This document shows positions 47,924 to 53,959 of a stretch of 53,959 nt of DNA, one piece after another. The position numbers and the translations under genes were made by a program. How positions within the stretch are numbered: position 1 is the first letter of the stretch; the number at the start of each line of letters is the position of its first letter. Where the stretch lies: the NCBI GenBank assembly GCA_002762795.1, contig PCYA01000019.1, forward strand, positions 1 through 53,959, read 5' to 3'. The notes beneath the pieces were generated by a model. That model was not told where the DNA came from and searched no databases. It saw nothing but the letters and a program-made list of their open reading frames with translations. This DNA is from Candidatus Woesearchaeota archaeon CG10_big_fil_rev_8_21_14_0_10_37_12 (GTDB lineage: Archaea > Nanobdellota > Nanobdellia > Woesearchaeales > ARS49).

Positions 47924-50900
47924 TGCGTTAAAACACCAATTTCTTTAAAGAAAGTTTTATCTCCCATACATTTTTCGTCAAGACTTCCGCTTACAGCTAA
48001 GAGCGCGTCAAAAACATTTTTTGCCGCATCACCAAGCAAACGTCTTCTCAGCTCACCATGTTCTCTCACCAAATTTACTCTATGATCGCTGCTTATTCCG
48101 CCAGATTCCAAACTCCCACCAGAACCAGTAAACACTTCAACATCCTTCACGTATTGTGTTACTGCCTGTGAAACATTGTCAATTGCAGCACCCAACACAA
48201 ATCTTTTTCTTGAGGTATCAAGGCCATCCCACAAGTGTTTAATTCTCCAATCAAACATGTCAATTGCTTGCTCTAAACTCTCAGAATTTCTAATATCCTC
48301 AGATGAAATGCCTAACACTCTGGCATGATCATCAAGCACATGAATTGTTCCATTTCTAACTGCTAAAGATCTTACGCGGGCAATATATCCTTCAATAAGC
48401 CTTTCATCAACTTTCTCTGGTTTTTCAAATTCATTAATTAAACCTCTTTTCAGGCTTCTTAACTGAGTTAAGAAAGCATTCTTAGAAGTATCTCTTTGCC
48501 AAGTAGCATATCTTTCATTATACGCATATCTTTGTATTTTATTCTGCACACCACGTAATATTTTGTTCACTTCAGAAGACTGAACGTATTCTCCATCTCC
48601 AAGATCTGCTACCAAATAATCCAATCTCTCACGAGGACAATAAACTGCACCAAACCTTGTTTTAGAAAATTTTTTTATACGCGCTTTTTTGCCAAATGCA
48701 GTACTAACTGCATTTGTAAACCTATTGTTTGTTAACTTGTGAATCAATCCATCTTTAGATGTTCCATCACACTTATTTTTTTTGGAGAACTCTTCATCAA
48801 ATCCGTATGGCAAAAAATTTTTGATATTATCATCATCAGTACCAACATACCAAACAGAAGAACCAGGATCTCCTTGTCTGCCAGACCTTCCATTTGCCTG
48901 TCTTTCCAAGCTTTGAGTGTCTGGTAAACCAACACCAATCATTCTCAAGCCATATAGTTTTGTAAACTCTGCAAGCTTAATATCTGTGCCTCTGCCTGCA
49001 ATCTGTGTAGCAATAATAACACTTCCTGGTTTTCCTGCATGCTTAATCACTTCTGCTTCTAATTTTTCCTCTTCATAAGTTGTTGCAGCATTCAACAATT
49101 TTGCATCAATACCGAGATAATTCTTAACACAATCATGAAGTTCGTCAGATACATCATCTGAATCAGCAATCATCAAAACAGGCTGGTTTTTCTCATGCGT
49201 TGCAACTAAGTCTTCTATTGCAGCTACACGAGCATCATATTTATCTTTAAATAACTTGAAACCATACACGCTTGCTTCGTCAAAACGCTTTAATGGCTTG
49301 CTGTCTCCTTGGTGATCATGTCTAGGAATCTGAACAACATCAAGACCGTAAATTTCTCTAAACTCTTCCTTATCTGCAACTGCTGTACCACTCATTCCTG
49401 AAATCAAATCATACTGTGTCAAAAAATAATTCTGCAAAGAAATTTCTTCTGCTTTAATATTTTCAGGAAGAGGCTCAAGTCCTTCTTTGGCCTCAATTGC
49501 TTCATGCAAGCCGTCATTTAATCTTTGCCCTACAAGCAATCGCGAAGTAAAATTATCAATACTATGCACCTCACAAACACGCAGGACTGTTTCTTCCTTG
49601 CCACGTTCATTAATAATTTTAGTTTTGTAAACGTTTGGAACATGTTTTCTTTGAGCAATTAATTTTTCTTCCTCTGCTGTTAGTGGCCTTGATACAACAG
49701 AATAATCTTCATCTTTTTTCAAACACACATGAGCTCTGAGTACATTAATGATATCGTGCCCAATTGAGCTGTAGAAATCCCCTCTATTGGGAAAAGAATC
49801 CTCACTTACTCCAAGTTCTGAAAGCTCGCTTTTAATCGTAGGAGAACTCAAAAGTAATTCCAGTCTTTTTTGGCCATTTGGTGTAAGGATTGTTTTAATT
49901 GTTCCTGGTTTAAAGACCACATCAGAATCATATAAATTTCCTGAAGCATCATCTTCAGAATCCGCTTCGAATTTTAATGATTTTGTTCCGTCATCATCAG
50001 GGCTCAGCTCGTCCACACTAAACAGTAATTCACCCTCATCATCTGTAAGAGCCTTATTCAGTACAGAATATGCTGCTCCAGTATTTCTCTTTTCTCCACT
50101 GACTATATGAGGTGTTTTTCCTTTATTGATCAAAACATCATCTGCTTCATCAACAATCGCTGCCAAAGCTTTACGAGAACGACGCCATGACAGTTTGTTA
50201 TTCGCATGATTATCCTGCAAAAAATCAAATGCGAATTCCTGATTATGCCCATACGTAACATCAGCATCATATTCAATTCTTCTCTCATCAATGCCCAAGC
50301 TTTTCTTAATAAGACCAACACGTAAACCAAGTTGATCAAATAACAACTGCATTTCTTCTGCATCACGTTCTGCAAGATAAGCATTTGGCGTAACAACATG
50401 AACTCCCTGACCATCAAGTGCTTGCAAACACGCTGCTAATGCCGCACTCAATGTTTTACCTTCACCTGTTGCCACTTCTGTAATCTGCGGTTGTGATAAA
50501 GCGTATGCTGTCCAAAATTGCTCGTTATATGCTGAAGAGATGTTCCAGCCAATATCTTCACTTGCAGTATAAACCCGTCTAATACCCTCTTGTGCTAACG
50601 CGAACACTTCAGGAGCAAACTTTTTGATCTCTTTTTCACGTGCTTTCAAGTATTTTCTTTTTACCTGTTGAATGTTTTGTTCTGCTGCTCTGCCCTCCTG
50701 AGCAAAACCAAGAATGTTGTTTTCCAGAGATTTGACTGTTTCATATTCCTCTTTTAACTTGCCAAGATTTGCATCAAACTTCTTGCGCAAGCCAGCATAT
50801 GCTTCTTTTAGATCAACTTGACTTAAGTCAGTTGTCTGCGTTATTCTGTGAATTCTGTCTGTAAGTTTTCTGTACACTCGTGATAATTCCCTCTCTTTGG

Positions 50901-51030
50901 GACGTAAAAAAGATGCACCTTCATAAACTCCTTCAACAACTTCTTCAACAAGAGAAATTGGCCTATATCGTCTTGGATCTATATTTAATCTGAGTCTGTT
51001 AAGGTAGTCACTTTGCTTACGTTTCATCAT
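47920..51030 (-). CDS. secA: SecA-like preprotein translocase ATPase
   Basis: The ATG at 51030 follows GGTGA (51037-51041), so the TTG one codon upstream is not needed. This 1,036-residue protein has the SecA motor in order: Walker A EVATGEGKTLSAAL (about residue 185), VHVVTPNAYLAERDAEE, YGHNQEFAFDFL, Walker B IVDEADDVLI (about 290), a preprotein cross-linking region, LNDGLHEAIEAKEGLEP, LISGMSGTA, motif V ATQIAGRGTDIKL and motif VI RSGRQGDPGSS. Compared with bacterial SecA there is an N-terminal extension of about 80 residues, DEVD is DEAD, and the C-terminal zinc tail is absent. SecA is a bacterial export motor and is normally missing from archaea. Confidence 0.9.
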   Translation of the reverse strand: MMKRKQSDYLNRLRLNIDPRRYRPISLVEEVVEGVYEGASFLRPKERELSRVYRKLTDRIHRITQTTDLSQVDLKEAYAGLRKKFDANLGKLKEEYETVKSLENNILGFAQEGRAAEQNIQQVKRKYLKAREKEIKKFAPEVFALAQEGIRRVYTASEDIGWNISSAYNEQFWTAYALSQPQITEVATGEGKTLSAALAACLQALDGQGVHVVTPNAYLAERDAEEMQLLFDQLGLRVGLIKKSLGIDERRIEYDADVTYGHNQEFAFDFLQDNHANNKLSWRRSRKALAAIVDEADDVLINKGKTPHIVSGEKRNTGAAYSVLNKALTDDEGELLFSVDELSPDDDGTKSLKFEADSEDDASGNLYDSDVVFKPGTIKTILTPNGQKRLELLLSSPTIKSELSELGVSEDSFPNRGDFYSSIGHDIINVLRAHVCLKKDEDYSVVSRPLTAEEEKLIAQRKHVPNVYKTKIINERGKEETVLRVCEVHSIDNFTSRLLVGQRLNDGLHEAIEAKEGLEPLPENIKAEEISLQNYFLTQYDLISGMSGTAVADKEEFREIYGLDVVQIPRHDHQGDSKPLKRFDEASVYGFKLFKDKYDARVAAIEDLVATHEKNQPVLMIADSDDVSDELHDCVKNYLGIDAKLLNAATTYEEEKLEAEVIKHAGKPGSVIIATQIAGRGTDIKLAEFTKLYGLRMIGVGLPDTQSLERQANGRSGRQGDPGSSVWYVGTDDDNIKNFLPYGFDEEFSKKNKCDGTSKDGLIHKLTNNRFTNAVSTAFGKKARIKKFSKTRFGAVYCPRERLDYLVADLGDGEYVQSSEVNKILRGVQNKIQRYAYNERYATWQRDTSKNAFLTQLRSLKRGLINEFEKPEKVDERLIEGYIARVRSLAVRNGTIHVLDDHARVLGISSEDIRNSESLEQAIDMFDWRIKHLWDGLDTSRKRFVLGAAIDNVSQAVTQYVKDVEVFTGSGGSLESGGISSDHRVNLVREHGELRRRLLGDAAKNVFDALLAVSGSLDEKCMGDKTFFKEIGVLTH

Positions 51031-51036
51031 CAATAG

Positions 51037-51149
51037 TCACCGCTTCTCTATGCTGCAAAAACGAGTCGAACATTTATAAATCTTTCTATTTTGTTGTCCT
51101 TAAAAAGTAGTTATTTTTGTAGCAAATATCGCATAAATGTTTAAATACT
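51037..51149. promoter_or_regulatory. Divergent promoters (SecA-like / TIM-barrel protein)
   Basis: The minus-strand box GATTTATAAATG (about 51071-51082) with a 20-base leader carrying GGTGA serves the SecA-like gene. The plus-strand box ATGTTTAAATACT (51137-51149) serves the gene at 51213, whose leader contains repeated GAGAGT/GAGTCGGAGT motifs and no clear Shine-Dalgarno. Confidence 0.55.
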
Positions 51150-51212
51150 CAGTAGCCTAAAACGTATATTGGTAAAAGGTTGAGAGTAAAGAGTCGGAGT
51201 AGAGAGTGAAAA

Positions 51213-53144
51213 ATGGTAGAATTTAACTTAGGAAGACCGCAACAAGCAGATACTTGGGGAGATGAGCTTACAATAGAAGAACCAATAGCACCAATTTCTC
51301 AACTAGGTGAAACAATCCCAGAACATGATGCAACTGGCAGATTCAAAAACGTAATACAAATCGCGCAAGCAGCAATCAGAGGCGGAGCAGGAACAATGCA
51401 ACTCATGTTCCAAACAGCACACACATCACCAATGGGCGGCAGGCCAAAAGCATACGGCAAAGAAATCAGAGAAACATTAAAAGAAGTGCAAATGGCAACA
51501 GGAGCAAACATTATTGGAGCAGAAATGCCAACAAGCAGCTTTAACAATGCATCAGGATTTGACTACCAACAATTTATATTTTCTGAAGACAAAAGAAAAG
51601 AACAACTCGATGAATTAAAAGACGCAATGAAATTTATGGCAGACGTTTCAAAAGGAGGAGCAATAGATAACGTATCGTGGGAATTTCCACGCGCAGTAAA
51701 CGATGCAGACTGGCAAAAAAAAGATCCGAACTTTCACAAAGAAGGAGAACAAAGAATAGGATTTTTAGTAGATGAACGAACAGGACGAACAACACAATTC
51801 AGAAAAGACGAAATACAACACATTCCTTATCACGGAGCTGACAAAGGATTCAAACCACTAGACCCTGCAGATCTTGAAAAAGCAAAAAAAGAAGGACTAG
51901 GATTAACACAATTCAAATGGGATGATTTTGTTACATGGGCAGAACACAACAAGCAACAAAACGCCCAAAAAAAGCTCAAAGAAATAGATCCAGAATATCA
52001 GTATGAAACGCCTGAACAATTATACATCAAAGTGCAATTAGAAGGACAAATTAAAACAATGAAAGGTTGGAGAACACACTACCTAGACAGAGCAGACCAA
52101 GTAAGACAAGCAAGAGATCAGGCAAAAGAACGTATGAATCTGCCAAACATTTCTGAAGATGACAAAAAACTAGCACGACGAGAAACAGAGAAATTTGATT
52201 TAGAATACAAAGACTATCTGAACAGTGCATTTGGACAAGATCAGCAAGCGACAGATCTGGAACAAAGATACAAGCACTACAAAACAATCAACAAATATGC
52301 AATGGACAAAAGCACAAGAACATACGCAGAAGCAGGAATTTTTGCAATGCAAGAAACACAACGATTACTCGCAAAAGAAAAAACTGGAGTAAAACCAATA
52401 CATATTGGACCAGAAATCGGCTGGCCAGACTACTATGGAAGCCACCCAGAAGAATTCATGAATGTTATCAGAAGTTCAAGAGACAGAATGGTAGACTTAC
52501 TCACAACACAAAAATTCAAAGAATTTGATCCTGCAGAAGGAAAAGAAAAAGAAAAACCAAATCCACATTATAATCCAGGGATGTCACAAGCAGAAGCACG
52601 AAAGCTAGCACAAGAACACATCAAAGGAACCTTTGACACAGGACACATGGCAATGTGGCTCTCACACTTCAAACCATTAACAAACGAACAAGGACAAATA
52701 ATAGAAACAGAAGAACAAAAACTACAAAGATTCAACAAGTGGTTCAACAAACAAGTAGAAACATTAGCAAAAGCACCAGACAACCTTGTTGGAGGAATTC
52801 AATTAGTAGACAGCGCATCAGCAGCACACGGACACCTGCCGCCAGGAGAAGGAATATTTCCAGTAATTGATGCAGCAAAAATATTCCAAAAAGCAGGATA
52901 CAAAGGATGGATGGTATCAGAAGGACACGAAGAAGAAAAATTCGGAGAAGGAAGAATAAGAACAAAACTCTGGCAACATGCAGGAGCAAAATTCGGAACA
53001 GGCGGATACTTCCAAGGAGCACCACTAAGCTGGAGAAGCGTACAAAGCGGATACTTTGCACGAACATACTCGCCAATGCAGATGTTCGGCGGTTATTCTC
53101 CAAGCAACGAATTTAAATTATGGAGCGAAGTGCCATTGGAGTAA
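51213..53144 (+). CDS. Xylose isomerase-like TIM-barrel protein with large insertion
   Basis: This 643-residue protein has TIM-barrel strands typical of xylose isomerase/AP endonuclease-2-like proteins: IIGAEMPTSS, KPIHIGPEIGWPDYYGS with a candidate metal Glu (about residue 401), GTFDTGHMAMW with Asp/His (about 471-475), IQLVDSASAAHGHLPPGEG (about 530-548) and GWMVSEGHEEE with a Glu (about 567). The family is normally 270-300 residues; here about 200 extra helical residues (about 190-385) lie between barrel segments. Role unknown: sugar-phosphate isomerisation, or DNA-abasic-site cleavage, would fit the fold. Confidence 0.78.
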   Translation: MVEFNLGRPQQADTWGDELTIEEPIAPISQLGETIPEHDATGRFKNVIQIAQAAIRGGAGTMQLMFQTAHTSPMGGRPKAYGKEIRETLKEVQMATGANIIGAEMPTSSFNNASGFDYQQFIFSEDKRKEQLDELKDAMKFMADVSKGGAIDNVSWEFPRAVNDADWQKKDPNFHKEGEQRIGFLVDERTGRTTQFRKDEIQHIPYHGADKGFKPLDPADLEKAKKEGLGLTQFKWDDFVTWAEHNKQQNAQKKLKEIDPEYQYETPEQLYIKVQLEGQIKTMKGWRTHYLDRADQVRQARDQAKERMNLPNISEDDKKLARRETEKFDLEYKDYLNSAFGQDQQATDLEQRYKHYKTINKYAMDKSTRTYAEAGIFAMQETQRLLAKEKTGVKPIHIGPEIGWPDYYGSHPEEFMNVIRSSRDRMVDLLTTQKFKEFDPAEGKEKEKPNPHYNPGMSQAEARKLAQEHIKGTFDTGHMAMWLSHFKPLTNEQGQIIETEEQKLQRFNKWFNKQVETLAKAPDNLVGGIQLVDSASAAHGHLPPGEGIFPVIDAAKIFQKAGYKGWMVSEGHEEEKFGEGRIRTKLWQHAGAKFGTGGYFQGAPLSWRSVQSGYFARTYSPMQMFGGYSPSNEFKLWSEVPLE

Positions 53145-53174
53145 GACGTTTGTAGTTATAAAAGTAAAAATACG

Positions 53175-53771
53175 ATGAACAAAATTAAATTTATTGCATT
53201 GTTTGTGATTTGTCTTCTGTTAATAATATCCTGTACAAATCAAGAAAAACCAATAAGTTCAGAGAAAGGTTTACCAGAACCACCTCTGAAAAAAGTTGTT
53301 GTTCAAAAAGAAATAATGCACACAATTCAAATACTTGGCGATAATGAATGCAAACAAAAAACAAACGCGGCATTAACATTACTTTCAACAATTCCTGCAG
53401 ACTATCAGAAAGTTATTTCATACATAAACATAATTGATTGCAAAGAAACAAGTTCTGGAATGTACCCTTGGGAAATCTCACCTCGATTTGTTGTAGGAAA
53501 ACAAACATACACACATCATCCTATTTGGTATGCAGGAGTTATTGTACATGATGCATGTCATTCTCGACAATATTCTGATTATCTTGCACAACATCCAGGA
53601 CAATCAGTACCTCATAATGTATTCACAGGGAGTGCCGCAGAACAAGAATGCTTACTCGAACAATACGAAACACTAACAACTTTGCAAGCACCAACAGAAT
53701 ATACACTCTATCTCAAAGAACAAATGAAGACAAATTACTGGGAAAAGCCATTACATGAGAGATGGTGGTAA
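53175..53771 (+). CDS. Lipoprotein with HDxCH metal-site-like motif
   Basis: This 198-residue protein has a lipoprotein signal (ICLLLIISC, Cys about 20). In the C-terminal half GVIVHDACHSRQYSDYL (about residues 127-143) resembles a zinc-peptidase HExxH helix with Glu replaced by Asp, followed about 25 residues later by SAAEQECLLEQYE, which could give the third ligand and matches the arrangement of some gluzincin-like lipoproteins. Peptidase activity is uncertain because of the Asp. A TATA-like GTTATAAAAG lies close upstream. Confidence 0.7.
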   Translation: MNKIKFIALFVICLLLIISCTNQEKPISSEKGLPEPPLKKVVVQKEIMHTIQILGDNECKQKTNAALTLLSTIPADYQKVISYINIIDCKETSSGMYPWEISPRFVVGKQTYTHHPIWYAGVIVHDACHSRQYSDYLAQHPGQSVPHNVFTGSAAEQECLLEQYETLTTLQAPTEYTLYLKEQMKTNYWEKPLHERWW

Positions 53772-53831
53772 TTTAGTAAGTGGTTGATAGCTTGTGGCTT
53801 GCAGTCAAATGTCACAATATTATTCAGATTT

Positions 53832-53959
53832 AACATGTCAGAATGCCACTCGTGTTTCTTCACGAGTGGTTTACTGGAGTGGTTTACTGGAGCGAGTGGC
53901 ATTCTGAGCATGATCAAGAACCACTGGACTATATTATCTTATGACTTTCTGAACAGTCA
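53832..53959 (+). repeat. 160-nt bipartite nested-inverted-repeat element, copy C (cut by window end)
   Basis: It starts ACATGTCAGAATGCC like copy A and continues to AACAGTCA, where the window ends within module 2. The second partner arm reads CGAGTGGCATTCTG, so the change of G to A in the first arm is matched by a C to T change in the far arm, i.e. a compensatory pair. A 13-bp unit AGTGGTTTACTGG is tandemly duplicated (53864-53889). Confidence 0.88.

Noticed and set aside
52655-53116. Overlapping Arg/Thr-rich frames in the TIM-barrel gene
   Set aside because: They are low-complexity shadows of the A-rich codon pattern of the true gene.

Overview
The window comes from a small-genome archaeon, most likely a DPANN lineage of the Woesearchaeota/Pacearchaeota type. 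It carries archaeal/eukaryotic-type ribosomal proteins (L31e, L39e, S19e, L24e, S28e, L7Ae), an EF-2 with a diphthamide loop, Cbf5, a TrmB regulator, a prepilin peptidase with a class III-signal pilin, and TATA boxes of the type TTTAAATA or TTTATAAA about 25 nt before many start codons. Many genes look leaderless, while internal operon genes often have Shine-Dalgarno motifs. No tRNA, rRNA, CRISPR array or transposase was seen. The DPANN placement is inference; the archaeal assignment is firm.

Layout. 1-10 kb (minus strand): a cell-surface operon of von Willebrand factor A (VWA) proteins, two small membrane proteins, a MoxR ATPase and a DUF58 protein, preceded by a Cys-rich surface protein that appears split by a frameshift. 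A compact structured RNA candidate lies upstream of moxR. 10-12 kb: a large secreted protein with a recent internal tandem duplication. 12-14.6 kb: an AAA ATPase gene apparently inserted into the 3' end of cbf5, leaving a 48-bp duplication. 14.6-18.3 kb: the S19e-L39e-L31e operon and small genes. 18.3-24 kb: accessory genes, including a HEPN/nucleotidyltransferase pair, a Nudix enzyme, a methyltransferase and a VapBC pair. 23.6-27.4 kb: a TrmB regulator and two orphan LivK-like binding lipoproteins. 27.4-32.9 kb: surface proteins and hypotheticals. 32.9-36.5 kb: the L7Ae-S28e-L24e-NDK operon, ending here in EF-2. 37-42 kb: prepilin peptidase, a beta-helix surface protein and a repeat-rich intergenic region. 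41-45 kb: two HIT proteins, a pilin, two coupled beta-helix paralogues. 44.6-45.6 kb: an NFACT-R-only protein and a CRM-domain protein. 45.6-53.8 kb: large uncharacterised proteins around a SecA-like ATPase, which is very unusual for an archaeon.

The strongest unexplained signals are (i) a 160-nt intergenic element present three times (9955, 37221 and 53832), built of two mirror-image modules in which one arm can pair with either of two partners, and further intergenic elements with a related nested arrangement at 41124-41302 and 37437-37556; (ii) the complete SecA motor; (iii) the cbf5 3'-end duplication around an ATPase gene; (iv) a candidate structured RNA and a candidate L7Ae autoregulatory leader. 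Much of the protein content is surface-directed (VWA, beta-helix, lamin-tail, Cys-rich repeats, lipoproteins), which fits a host-associated cell that invests in its envelope.
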